DNA from: Variovorax paradoxus NBRC 15149 | Lineage (GTDB): Bacteria; Pseudomonadota; Gammaproteobacteria; Burkholderiales; Burkholderiaceae_C | NCBI RefSeq assembly: GCF_001591365.1 | Contig: NZ_BCUT01000005.1 | Location: forward strand, 558,001 to 622,000 | Direction of reading: 5' to 3' | DNA: 64,000 bases | Shown: in pieces, positions 26,247 through 34,881 of the stretch | Layout of the letters: each line of letters begins with the position of its first letter | How positions within the stretch are numbered: the first letter of the stretch is position 1 | Program-made: the position numbers and the translations under genes | Notes under the pieces: generated by a model | Told to the model about the DNA's origin: nothing | Database searches by the model: none | The model's input: only the letters and a program-made list of their open reading frames with translations

Positions 26247-27224
26247 TCAGGATTCGGCCGGCTCGATCGGCACGCGGCGCTCGCGCACCGTGAGCCAGGC
26301 GCCGGCCGCGCCGCACACCGCGATCATCGACATGCCGATGAGCGAGAAGCGGTCGGGCACGTGGGAAAAGACCAGCCAGCCACCGAACATGGCAAACGCG
26401 ATCTGCGCATAGAGGTAGGGCGTGAGCGTGGATGCCGGTGCGCGCTGGTAGGCCAGGATGAGGATGAAGTGTCCCACCGTGCCCATGAACCCCATGAGGC
26501 ACAGCAAGGCCCACCAGTGCCACGAGGGCAGGGCGGTCCACACGAAGGGCAGCGCCAGCGAGGCGATCAGCGCGCCCACCCAGCCGGTATAGAAATGCAT
26601 CGTGAGCGGATTCTCGGTCTGCGCCAGCTTGCTCGTGAGCACCTGGAACCAGGCGTTGGTCAGCACCAGCCCAATGGGCAGCAGCACGGCCCAGCTGAAC
26701 GCATCGCCGCCCGGGCGCAGGATGACCAGCGTGCCGGCGAAGCCGCCGGCCACCAGCACCCAGCGCAGCGCAGAGACCTGCTCCTTGAGCGTGGTGGCCG
26801 CAAGCAGGGTGATGACGAGCGGCGCAATGAGCACGATGGACGTGAACTCGGCCAGCGGCATGTAGCGCAGGCTCAGGAAGGCCAGCGTGCTCGACACCAG
26901 CAGCAGCGCGCCGCGCAGCAGCTGGTAGCGCGGATGCTGCGTGCGCAGCAGGGCGGTGCCGTGCCGCGGCAGCAGCACCGCGGTGGTGGCCACGGCCTGG
27001 AAGGCATAGCGGAACCACACGCCCATCAGAATGGGCACGGCGGCGGTGGAGGTCTTGGTGGCGGTGTCGAGCGTGGCAAAGCAGGCCACCGCCACCAGCA
27101 CCATGCCGATGCCCGCGAGGATGCGTTCGGACTCGAGGTCGCGCGTCTGGCGTGCCGCGGCGCGGGCGTTCGCCAGTGCCGCCGTTGCCGCGCTGTCGCT
27201 GCCGGACCCGGGGCTCTGGCTCAC
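26247..27224 (-). CDS. DMT superfamily (EamA) transporter
   Basis: A 325-residue, ten-helix drug/metabolite transporter with two EamA repeats (about 40-165 and 180-310). The start is a GTG at 27224 whose GTGA overlaps the stop of the PHP gene. FTSIVLIAPLVITLLA and ASTLTPYLYAQIAFAMFGG are typical helix 4 and helix 9 segments. The substrate is unknown. Confidence 0.88.
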   Translation of the reverse strand: MSQSPGSGSDSAATAALANARAAARQTRDLESERILAGIGMVLVAVACFATLDTATKTSTAAVPILMGVWFRYAFQAVATTAVLLPRHGTALLRTQHPRYQLLRGALLLVSSTLAFLSLRYMPLAEFTSIVLIAPLVITLLAATTLKEQVSALRWVLVAGGFAGTLVILRPGGDAFSWAVLLPIGLVLTNAWFQVLTSKLAQTENPLTMHFYTGWVGALIASLALPFVWTALPSWHWWALLCLMGFMGTVGHFILILAYQRAPASTLTPYLYAQIAFAMFGGWLVFSHVPDRFSLIGMSMIAVCGAAGAWLTVRERRVPIEPAES

Positions 27225-28078
27225 TGCTGGATGCGGTGGCTGAGCAGTTCCCACACCGGCGTGAGCGCACCGGGCAACGGTGGCAGCTTGCCGAGATCGC
27301 AATGGCTTTCGTCGGGGCTGTGGAAATCGCTGCCGCGCGAGGCGGCGAAATCGAACTCGAGCGCCTTGTCGGCGTACTCGACGTATTCGGCGGTCGTGTG
27401 GCTGCCGGTGACGACCTCGATCGCCCGCCCGCCATGCGCCTTGAATTCGAGGAACAGCGCGTATTCCTCGTTGGCGGTGAACTTGTAGCGCCCCGGATGC
27501 GCGATGACGGCCATGCCCTTGGCGGCCGTGATCCAGTGCACCGCATCCTTGAGCGAGGCCCAGCGGTGCGGCACGTAGCCGGGCTTGCCTTCGGTCAGGT
27601 ACTTGCGGAACACCTCGGGCGTGTCGCGGCAGTGGCCCTGCTCGACCAGGAAGCGCGCGAAGTGGGTGCGCGAGATCAGCTCGGGATTGCCGACGAACTT
27701 GAGCGCGCCTTCGTAGGCGCCGTGGATGCCGACCTTGGCCAGCCCCTCGGACATTTCCTGCGCGCGCTTGCCACGGCCGCCGCGCGTGTCGTAGAGGCCC
27801 TGCGTCATGGCGGCGTCGTCGGGGTCGAAGCCCAGGCCGACGATGTGCACGGTCTCGTTGGCGAAGGTCACCGAGATCTCGGTGCCGGTGAGATAGCGGA
27901 TGCCGTTGGCGCGCGCCGCGGCGGCCGCGCGGTGCTGGCCGCCGACTTCGTCATGGTCGGTGAGCGCCCAGAGCTCGACCCCGTTGGCGGCGGCGCGCGC
28001 GGCCAATTCTTCGGGCGTCAATGTGCCGTCGGAAACCACGGAATGGCAGTGCAGATCGGCATTGAGAATGGAGGACAC
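27221..28078 (-). CDS. PHP-domain phosphoesterase (3',5'-nucleoside bisphosphate phosphatase / RNase AM type)
   Basis: A 285-residue TrpH/YciV-type enzyme with a trinuclear metal site: ADLHCHSVVSDG (H11, H13, D18), ALTDHDEVGG, GTEISV, VIAHPGRY and RGSDFHS. Relatives remove the 3' phosphate from pAp and trim 5' ends of RNA. It heads a three-gene leftward operon with the DMT and YciO-like genes through overlapping stop and start codons. Confidence 0.92.
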   Translation of the reverse strand: MSSILNADLHCHSVVSDGTLTPEELAARAAANGVELWALTDHDEVGGQHRAAAAARANGIRYLTGTEISVTFANETVHIVGLGFDPDDAAMTQGLYDTRGGRGKRAQEMSEGLAKVGIHGAYEGALKFVGNPELISRTHFARFLVEQGHCRDTPEVFRKYLTEGKPGYVPHRWASLKDAVHWITAAKGMAVIAHPGRYKFTANEEYALFLEFKAHGGRAIEVVTGSHTTAEYVEYADKALEFDFAASRGSDFHSPDESHCDLGKLPPLPGALTPVWELLSHRIQQ

Positions 28079-28134
28079 ATTTGCATTCTATTGGGTCTGG
28101 AACATCGATGCGGGCGCATGGATGCTATTGTGGT

Positions 28135-28153
28135 TGCTATTAAATAAATAGCA
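28135..28153. repeat. AT-rich hairpin upstream of the PHP gene
   Basis: TGCTATT and AATAGCA form a 7-bp inverted repeat around AAATA, an AT island in very GC-rich DNA. It lies between the PHP gene start and the end of the CorA-like gene, both leftward, so it may act as a weak terminator or promoter-proximal element. Confidence 0.5.
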
Positions 28154-28175
28154 TTACTGCGGCGGCCGGCGCGGC

Positions 28176-29210
28176 TCAGCGCTTCTTGCGAAAAGCCGCC
28201 CACGCGGCCACCGCGGTGAAGCTCGCGACGATCGCCACCACGATCCAGAACCCGTGCTTGTGCTCGGCCAGCGGAATGCCGCCCACGTTCATGCCGAACA
28301 GGCCCGCCAGGATATTGATCGGCAGCGCGAGCACGGTCACCACCGTCAGCACGAACAGGCTGCGGTTGTTGTCCTCGTTCACGTTGGCGGCGATTTCTTC
28401 CTGCAGCAGCTTGATGCGCTCCTGCAGCGCCTGCATGTCGCGCAGCACCACCGAGAACTCCTCTGTCGAACCCCGAAGCTCCTGCGCATCGGGCTCCGCC
28501 ATCCAGGCCGGCGGGCCCTGCAGCAGGCGGAAGAGGGCGGCGGGCTCGGGGGCCAAGAGGCGCTGCAGCCGCACCAGCAGCCGGCGCAGCACGCCGAGCC
28601 GGGCGCGCTTGTGGTCGAGCCGGCCGGCCAGCAGCTCGTCCTCGATGCGGTCGATGCGCGAAGTGACGCCGCGCACGATCTTCACCAGCACGTCGGCCTG
28701 CGCGCGCAGCAGGTGCTCGAGCAGTTCGGTGCTCGAGCGCGGCGCGTCGCCGGCCTTGACCGCCGTGCGCAGCGCGTCGACCGAGCGCAGCGGCTTGGTG
28801 CGCGCCGTGACCACCAGCCGCGGCCCCACGCTGATCCAGAGCGTGGAGATGTCCGAGGGCTCGAAGCTGAACTCGAAGTGCACGTCATTGATCACGGCGA
28901 TCAGCGAATCGTCGGCGCGCTCGATGCGCGTGGAGGGCAGGCCTTCGTGCAGCGTTTCGTAGAAGGTGTCGGACAGGCGCGCATGGCGCAGCAGCCAGCG
29001 CTCCGCTTGCGCGTGGCTCAGGTTGAAGTGCAGCCAGAGGAAGGAAGACTCCGGCGAAGAGGGCGCAGCGGCGTCCAGCCAGGCCGCAGCCTGCGCCGAG
29101 TCGATCGCGCGCACGGGTTCCGGCGCCGCGGCGTCGAACAGGTAGCCGCAGATCAGTCCGGCTTCGTCGCCGCCATATGAATTGGCGGCCAGGTCATGGA
29201 GTGCCGGCAA
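28176..29210 (-). CDS. CorA/ZntB-type divalent cation transporter
   Basis: A CorA-superfamily channel (about 344 residues). A cytoplasmic funnel domain and a long helix (about 180-290) lead to two C-terminal membrane helices. The selectivity signature is LFGMNVGGIP, keeping the GMN motif. The short loop after GMN and the sequence LICGYLFDAAAPEPV near the start resemble ZntB, which moves zinc. The start is uncertain: a TTG at 29210 is chosen because sequence upstream reads as non-coding; an ATG at 29288 is an alternative. It is divergent from ppk2. Confidence 0.85.
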   Translation of the reverse strand: MPALHDLAANSYGGDEAGLICGYLFDAAAPEPVRAIDSAQAAAWLDAAAPSSPESSFLWLHFNLSHAQAERWLLRHARLSDTFYETLHEGLPSTRIERADDSLIAVINDVHFEFSFEPSDISTLWISVGPRLVVTARTKPLRSVDALRTAVKAGDAPRSSTELLEHLLRAQADVLVKIVRGVTSRIDRIEDELLAGRLDHKRARLGVLRRLLVRLQRLLAPEPAALFRLLQGPPAWMAEPDAQELRGSTEEFSVVLRDMQALQERIKLLQEEIAANVNEDNNRSLFVLTVVTVLALPINILAGLFGMNVGGIPLAEHKHGFWIVVAIVASFTAVAAWAAFRKKR

Positions 29211-29359
29211 GGTGCGTTGGATCAGGAAGGACGGAGGGTGTGCACCGGATGGTGTTCGCCATATGTGACAACTTCGTGTCGGCGCCATGCGGCCCGTCAC
29301 GCAACCGTCATCTGCGGCGGGCAGCATGCCCCGTTCCACCCCACACCTTCTTTTTGCCC

Positions 29360-30280
29360 ATGATGCTGACGAGCGCACTTCCGGACCACGAGGAGCTGAT
29401 GCAACGCATCGCCCGCGACTTGATCGACAGCTACGACGAGGAGCTCGAACTGGAGATCGAGGACCGCAACATCGACGGCCTCGACCCCGCGTCGCGCACG
29501 GACGACAAGGCGGCGCGCCAGGCCTACTTCAAGGAATTGTTCCGGCTGCAGGGCGAACTCGTGAAGCTGCAGGACTGGGTGCAGCACAGCAGGCAGAAGG
29601 TGGTCATTCTTTTCGAGGGCCGCGACGCGGCGGGCAAGGGCGGCGTCATCAAGCGCATCACGCAGCGCCTGAACCCGCGCGTGGCCCGCGTGGCCGCGCT
29701 GCCTGCGCCCAACGACCGCGAGCGCACGCAGTGGTACTTCCAGCGCTACGCCGCGCACCTGCCGGCTGCCGGCGAGATGGTGCTGTTCGACCGCAGTTGG
29801 TACAACCGCGCCGGCGTGGAACGCGTGATGGGCTTTTGCAGCGACGACGAGTACGAGGAGTTCTTCCGCACCGTGCCGGAGTTCGAGAAGATGCTGGTGC
29901 GCTCGGGCATCAAGCTCATCAAGTACTGGTTCTCCATCACCGACGACGAGCAGCACATGCGCTTCCTGGGCCGCATCCACGATCCGCTCAAGCAATGGAA
30001 GCTCAGCCCCATGGACCTGGAAAGCCGCCGCCGCTGGGAGGAATACACCAAGGCGAAGGAAATCATGCTGGAGCGCACCCACATTGCGGAAGCGCCGTGG
30101 TGGGTGGTGCAGGCGGTGGACAAGAAGAAGGCGCGGCTGAACTGCATCAGCCACCTGCTGGGCCAGCTGCCCTACCAGGAGGTGCCGCATCCGCCGGTGG
30201 AGCTGCCCGCGCGCGAGCGCCATGCCGACTACCTGCGCCAGCCGGTGCCGGCCAGCATGATCGTGCCGGAAATCTACTAG
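29360..30280 (+). CDS. ppk2: Polyphosphate kinase 2 family protein
   Basis: A 306-residue PPK2, transferring phosphate between polyphosphate and nucleotides. Walker A is EGRDAAGKGG (86-95), the Walker B/lid region is FDRSWYNRAGVERVMGF, and the C-terminal APWWVVQAVDKKKARLNCI is conserved. The single-domain length and short N-terminal extension fit class I PPK2. The ATG at 29360 has an adjacent alternative at 29363; upstream frame from 29177 is not coding. Confidence 0.94.
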   Translation: MMLTSALPDHEELMQRIARDLIDSYDEELELEIEDRNIDGLDPASRTDDKAARQAYFKELFRLQGELVKLQDWVQHSRQKVVILFEGRDAAGKGGVIKRITQRLNPRVARVAALPAPNDRERTQWYFQRYAAHLPAAGEMVLFDRSWYNRAGVERVMGFCSDDEYEEFFRTVPEFEKMLVRSGIKLIKYWFSITDDEQHMRFLGRIHDPLKQWKLSPMDLESRRRWEEYTKAKEIMLERTHIAEAPWWVVQAVDKKKARLNCISHLLGQLPYQEVPHPPVELPARERHADYLRQPVPASMIVPEIY

Positions 30281-30328
30281 GGCCTCGGCCGCTGTTTGGA
30301 TGGCCGGCGCTTTGCGTCACACTGCGCC

Positions 30329-31396
30329 ATGGCCCGCCGTTCCACCGCTTCCCTGTTCGCCCGCGCGTATGAGCGCAACCTGAAGGCCCTCACGAAGATC
30401 ACGCTCGGCAACAGCAAGCGCGTGGCGGGCCAGGTGCAGCGCGCAACCGCCAAGCGGCTCAAGCCGCCGCCGGGCAAGGGCGACTGGCTCGGCGGCATGG
30501 CGCTGGGGCCCGGCGGTGCGCGCGGCTACCACCTGTTCCGCCCGGCCGGCCTGCAACTGCAGCCCGGCGAGAAGTTGCCGCTCATGGTCATGCTGCACGG
30601 CTGCGGCCAGACCGGGCGCGACTTCGCGGCCAGCACGCGAATGAACGCGCTTGCGGTGCGCCAGCGCTTCCTGGTGCTCTACCTGGAGCAGGACAGGCTG
30701 GCCCATCCCCAAGGCTGCTGGAACTGGTACGAGCGGCGCTCCGGCAAGGCCGACGCCGAGGCCGCCACCTTGATGGCGGCCATCGACCAGGCCTCGATGC
30801 TCTATCCGGTGGACCGCGAGCGCATCGCGTTGGCGGGCCTGTCGGCCGGGGCCAGCATGGCGGCGCTGCTGGCCACGCGCTATCCGGCGCGCTTTCGCGC
30901 CGTGGCCATGCATTCGGGCGTGGCGCCGGGCGCAGCGAAGTCCTCGGCCACGGCCCTGGGCGCGATGCGCGGGCAGCACGCGCCGCCGATGCCGACCACC
31001 GCGGTCGGCAAGGCCATGGGCGCGGCCGCCGTGTTCGCGACCCTGCCGCCGATGCTGGTGATCCATGGCGAGGCCGATGCCGTGGTGGCGCCGAGCAATG
31101 CCGTCAACAGCGCGGCCGTGTGGGCCACGGCCGTGGGCGCCAAGCCGGGGGCCGCGCGCACGCTGCAGCGCGGCAAGCGGCACGCCATGCGGCTGACCGA
31201 GTTCCGGCGCAAGGGCCGCACGCTGGTCGTGCTGTGCGAGATCGCGGGACTCGGCCATGCCTGGAGCGGCGGTGCCGCCCAGCTGCTCTTCAGCGACCCG
31301 GCCGGGCCCGATGCCACGCGTATGGTGTGGGCCTTTGCGGCGGCGCAGTTCAAGCACGCGGCCAAGATCAAGGCGGGCCTTCCGGCGGGCGCCTAG
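30329..31396 (+). CDS. PHB depolymerase-family esterase (alpha/beta hydrolase)
   Basis: A 355-residue esterase of the LpqC/PHB-depolymerase family. MVMLHGCGQTGRDFA forms the oxyanion region, the nucleophile elbow is GLSAGASM, an aspartate follows in IHGEADAVV, and the catalytic histidine is in GLGHAWSGG. There is no clear signal peptide, but a basic phasin-like N-terminal segment (about 1-55). It may cut intracellular polyester or short feruloyl/acyl esters. Its TAG stop shares CTAG with the stop of the convergent AraC gene. Confidence 0.88.
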   Translation: MARRSTASLFARAYERNLKALTKITLGNSKRVAGQVQRATAKRLKPPPGKGDWLGGMALGPGGARGYHLFRPAGLQLQPGEKLPLMVMLHGCGQTGRDFAASTRMNALAVRQRFLVLYLEQDRLAHPQGCWNWYERRSGKADAEAATLMAAIDQASMLYPVDRERIALAGLSAGASMAALLATRYPARFRAVAMHSGVAPGAAKSSATALGAMRGQHAPPMPTTAVGKAMGAAAVFATLPPMLVIHGEADAVVAPSNAVNSAAVWATAVGAKPGAARTLQRGKRHAMRLTEFRRKGRTLVVLCEIAGLGHAWSGGAAQLLFSDPAGPDATRMVWAFAAAQFKHAAKIKAGLPAGA

Positions 31397-32319
31397 GCGG
31401 CAGCGCCCTCGCGCGCCGCGGCGCGCCATGCGCCCGGTGCCATGCCCATGCGGCGCTTGAAGGCCTTGCTGAAGGCAGCTTCCGATTCGTAGCCCACCGC
31501 GCCTGCGATCGCACCCACGGCCGCATGGCCCTGGCCCAGCATGTTGCCGGCCTTGAACATGCGCCACTGCGTGAGGTATTCGAGCGGCGCCTGGCCCACG
31601 CGCTCGCGAAAGCGCTGCGCGAAGGCCGAGCGCGACAGGCTCGCTGTCGAGGCCAGCGCCTCCACCGTCCAGTCGCGTGCCATGTCCTTGTGCATGGCGC
31701 GCAGCGCGGGGCCGATGCGCGCGTCGGCCAGCGCGGCCAGCCAGCCCGTCTGCGATTCGCCATGGGCCGCCACATGCGCGCGCACCGCCTGCACGAACAC
31801 GATGTCGGCCAGCCGGCTCACGAGCAGGCTCGAGCCCAGGCCGGGCTCGCCGGTTTCCATCGCGAGCAGCTGCAGCGTGCCCTGCAGCGCCAAGGCGCGC
31901 GCCTCTTCCATCTTCACGTGCAGCAGCACCGGCAGCAGGTCGAGCAGCGGGCGCGCGGCGCGCTGGTCGAAATGGAACCAGCCGCAGATCACCGAGGCCG
32001 CGGTGCCCGTGCCGCCCAGCTCGACCACGCCGCCGATGCGGTCGCGCACCACCGAGGCGCAGCTCACCGTGGGCGTGTTCGGGTGGTCGCGCAGCACATA
32101 GGGCGTGCCGTGCGCGAGCACGTAGCAGTCGCCCGCGGCCAGGGGCACGGGCTGTGCGACGCCCGGCGCCTCGAGCAGGCAGCTGCCGCGCACCACGAGG
32201 CCGAAGCGTGCGCTCTCTCCGCCAGCCAGGCTCACGCCCCAGGGCGCGCCGGCCTCGAGCCGGGCGTACAGCGCGCTGCGCACGCGCATGGCGGCGAAAA
32301 CATCGTCGAGTGGGTCCAT
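31393..32319 (-). CDS. AraC-family transcriptional regulator with cupin sensor domain
   Basis: A 308-residue regulator. The N-terminal cupin_6 domain (about 10-180) includes ARFGLVVRGSCLLEAPG and AAGDCYVLAHGTPYVLRDHP. The C-terminal AraC domain has two helix-turn-helix motifs; ASTASLSRSAFAQRFRERVG and EAAFSKAFKRRMGMAPGAWR are diagnostic. It is divergent from the SnoaL-fold protein and the DHA2 exporter, which it probably controls. Confidence 0.92.
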   Translation of the reverse strand: MDPLDDVFAAMRVRSALYARLEAGAPWGVSLAGGESARFGLVVRGSCLLEAPGVAQPVPLAAGDCYVLAHGTPYVLRDHPNTPTVSCASVVRDRIGGVVELGGTGTAASVICGWFHFDQRAARPLLDLLPVLLHVKMEEARALALQGTLQLLAMETGEPGLGSSLLVSRLADIVFVQAVRAHVAAHGESQTGWLAALADARIGPALRAMHKDMARDWTVEALASTASLSRSAFAQRFRERVGQAPLEYLTQWRMFKAGNMLGQGHAAVGAIAGAVGYESEAAFSKAFKRRMGMAPGAWRAAAREGAAA

Positions 32320-32335
32320 GAAGGCTCCGGTGGCA

Positions 32336-32384
32336 GTGGACGAATGGACAAGATTGTCGGCTTTGCGGGCATTCACTGTCCACT
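32336..32384. promoter_or_regulatory. Repeated TGGAC half-sites between araC-type gene and SnoaL-type gene
   Basis: GTGGAC (32336-32341), ATGGACA (32344-32350) and, inverted, TGTCCACT (32377-32384), plus GACAA-GA-TTGTC (32346-32357), fill the 115-bp divergent region. They are candidate sites for the AraC regulator. No clear -35/-10 pair was identified. Confidence 0.4.
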
Positions 32385-32434
32385 CGCCGCGGCAGAAACT
32401 GCGACTTCACTCTCATCGCACAGGAGCAGACACC

Positions 32435-32821
32435 ATGCATGCCAATACCAACACTGCAGAGCTCGCCGACCGCTACGTCGCCCTCTGGAACCTGAGGGAC
32501 GCCGGCGCCCGCCGCGACGCCATCGCCAGCCTCTGGGTGCCCCAGGGCGAGCATTACGTGCGCACCCTGCAGGCCAAGGGCTACGAGGCGCTGGAGCAAC
32601 GCGTCGCCAGCTCGCACGAAAAGAATGTGCGCGACAACGGCTTTCGCTTCATTGCCACCGGCGATGCCCAGCTGCTGCGCGACACCCTGATGTTCCATTG
32701 GCAGATGGTCCCTGCCGCGGGCGGCCCGGTCGCTGCGCTCGGGCTGGAATTCCTGCTGCTGGCCGAGGACGGCCGCATCGCCATCGACTACCAGTTCATC
32801 CTGCCGACGCCCGCCGCCTGA
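32435..32821 (+). CDS. SnoaL-like (NTF2-fold) protein
   Basis: A 128-residue cytosolic NTF2-fold protein: a helical start (AELADRYVALWNLRD), then LWVPQGEHYVRTLQAKGYEAL and a C-terminal sheet ending GRIAIDYQFILP. Members include ketosteroid isomerase-like enzymes and ligand binders; no catalytic pair is obvious. AGGAG lies ten bases before the ATG. It is 76 bases upstream of the exporter gene and probably in its operon. Confidence 0.85.
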   Translation: MHANTNTAELADRYVALWNLRDAGARRDAIASLWVPQGEHYVRTLQAKGYEALEQRVASSHEKNVRDNGFRFIATGDAQLLRDTLMFHWQMVPAAGGPVAALGLEFLLLAEDGRIAIDYQFILPTPAA

Positions 32822-32897
32822 TCGCTTGAACAAGGGCCGGCCATGACCTGCGAGGTCATTGCCGCCATACGCCGCCACCCCAACACTCGAGGCCATC

Positions 32898-34379
32898 ATG
32901 ACCCAGTCCAATCCCGCTGTTCCCGCCGCATCGCTTTCCTCCTCCCCTGGCATCCACGGCACGGGCGCGACGAAACCCGGCCCGCTTGGCCTGTGGGTCA
33001 TGCTCAGCGGCACCTTCCTGGTGGTGCTGGACTTCTTCATCGTCAATGTCGCGCTGCCCTCGATGCAGCGCGAGCTGCTGGCGAGCACCGCCACGCTGCA
33101 ACTGGTGGTCGCGGGCTACGGCCTGGCCACCGCCGCGGGCCTCATCACCGGCGGCCGCCTGGGCGACCTTTTCGGCCGCCGCCGCATGTTCATGCTCGGC
33201 CTCTTGCTGTTCACGCTGGCCTCGGCCGCCTGCGGCTTTGCGCCGAATGCCGAATTGCTGGTGGCGGCCCGCGTGCTGCAGGGCCTGGCCGGTGCGCTGC
33301 TGCAGCCGCAGGTGCTCGCGATGATCGGCCTGGCCTACACCGGCGAAGACCGCGCGCGCGCCTTTGCGGCCTACGGGCTCACGCTGGGGCTGGGCGCCAC
33401 GCTGGGGCAGCTCGTGGGCGGCCTGTTGATCCACGCCGACCTGGCGGGGCTGGGCTGGCGCAGCTGCTTTCTCATCAACGTGCCGATCGGGCTGCTGGCG
33501 TTGGCGTTGGCACCGCGCCTCATTCCGCCGCTTGCGAACAGTGGCAGCAACAGCAAGCTCGACCTTGCCGGCATGCTGCTGGTGGCCGCGGGTTCGGTCG
33601 CCGTGGTGCTGCCGCTGGTGGAAGGCCGCCAGCAAGGCTGGCCGCTGTGGAGCTGGCTGTGCCTTGCCGCCGCGCTGCCGCTGCTCGCCGCGTTCGCTTT
33701 CCAGCAGCGCCGGCTGGCTGCGAACGGCGGTGCGCCACTGGTGGCGCCCGTGCTGCTGGCGAACCGTCGCTTCGTCATGGGGCTTTTCACCACGCTGGCC
33801 TTCTATGTCGGCAATGCCTCGCTCTACTTCGTGCTGGCGCTCTACCTGCAGCAAGGCCTGGCGCTCGGCCCGCTGAGCTCGGGCATCGTCTTCACCTCAT
33901 TGGCGGTCGGCTTCTTCGCAACCTCGATGGCCGGCGCGCGCCTGGCACGCCGCTTCGGCGGCAAGCCTCCGATCGCGCTCGGCGCCCTGGTGCTGGCCGC
34001 GGGCCATGCATTGCAGTTCGTCAACGTGGCGGGGTGGGCCGGGCAGACGCACGTGGCCGCGTGGATGGTGCCGCTGCTGCTCGTGCAGGGCGCGGGGCTC
34101 GGCATGGTGATGGCGCCGCTGGTGTCTACCGTGCTGGCCGGCCTGCCGCCGCAGCATGCGGGCGTGGCGTCGGGCGTGTTGTCGATGGTGCAGCAGGCGA
34201 GCAATGCGCTGGGCGTGGCGCTGATCGGAATCCTGTTCTATGGGCGGCTGGGCGATGCACCGGATGCTGCGGCCTATGCGAGCGCGTTCGGTGTGGCGCT
34301 GGTGTACCTGATGGTGTCTGCGTTGGTGGTGGCCCTGCTGCATCGGCGCGCGAACCGGAAGCCATCCGCGCAAGTGTGA
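32898..34379 (+). CDS. MFS drug exporter, DHA2 (14-helix) family
   Basis: A 493-residue transporter with about 14 helices. Motif D1 is LDFFIVNVALPSM in helix 1, motif A is GGRLGDLFGRRRMF between helices 2 and 3, motif B is ARVLQGLAGALLQP in helix 4, and motif C is GLGATLGQLVGGLL in helix 5. These mark proton-driven multidrug exporters. The ATG at 32898 is used; upstream frame to 32859 adds only 13 doubtful residues. It is likely under the nearby AraC regulator. Confidence 0.92.
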   Translation: MTQSNPAVPAASLSSSPGIHGTGATKPGPLGLWVMLSGTFLVVLDFFIVNVALPSMQRELLASTATLQLVVAGYGLATAAGLITGGRLGDLFGRRRMFMLGLLLFTLASAACGFAPNAELLVAARVLQGLAGALLQPQVLAMIGLAYTGEDRARAFAAYGLTLGLGATLGQLVGGLLIHADLAGLGWRSCFLINVPIGLLALALAPRLIPPLANSGSNSKLDLAGMLLVAAGSVAVVLPLVEGRQQGWPLWSWLCLAAALPLLAAFAFQQRRLAANGGAPLVAPVLLANRRFVMGLFTTLAFYVGNASLYFVLALYLQQGLALGPLSSGIVFTSLAVGFFATSMAGARLARRFGGKPPIALGALVLAAGHALQFVNVAGWAGQTHVAAWMVPLLLVQGAGLGMVMAPLVSTVLAGLPPQHAGVASGVLSMVQQASNALGVALIGILFYGRLGDAPDAAAYASAFGVALVYLMVSALVVALLHRRANRKPSAQV

Positions 34380-34425
34380 AGGCCGGGTCGCCATGCCAAA
34401 CTCCTGGCCGCACGGCAGGAATGAC

Positions 34426-34755
34426 ATGGACACCGATCTGAACAAGCTGAATCAGGCATTGCGCGAGTTCGCCAAGGCCCGCGACTGGGAGCAGTTCCAT
34501 TCGCCCAAGAACCTCGCGTCGGCGCTCTCGGTGGAAGCGGCCGAACTGCTGGAGCACTTCCAGTGGCTGACCGAAGCGCAGAGCCGCTCGCTCTCGCCCG
34601 AGAAGCGCGACGAGGTCGGCGCCGAGATGGCGGATGTCTTTCTCTACCTGCTGCAACTGGCAGACAAGCTGGGCGTCGACTTGATCGATGCGGCACAGCG
34701 CAAGATGCTCGTCAACGCACAGAAGTACCCGGTCGAAAAAAGAAGCGAGCCCTGA
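34426..34755 (+). CDS. MazG-like nucleotide pyrophosphohydrolase
   Basis: A 109-residue all-alpha NTP pyrophosphohydrolase. The magnesium site is EAAELLEHFQW (ExxE) and EMADVFLYLL (ExxD). The size and LREFAKARDWEQFHSPKNLA opening fit the MazG-like dimeric dUTPase-related group that cleans up non-canonical dNTPs. It starts 46 bases after the exporter stop and may be co-transcribed. Confidence 0.92.
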   Translation: MDTDLNKLNQALREFAKARDWEQFHSPKNLASALSVEAAELLEHFQWLTEAQSRSLSPEKRDEVGAEMADVFLYLLQLADKLGVDLIDAAQRKMLVNAQKYPVEKRSEP

Positions 34756-34881
34756 GCCCGGTGTTGCCGGACTGTCCTTCGGGTATCGGATGGCGGTGCT
34801 TTCCTGATTTGGCGGCTGGGGGCGCAGGGCGCTCGCTAGTCTGCGCTGTCCTTTCATCAAGAACGAACAGGGAGACTTCGA

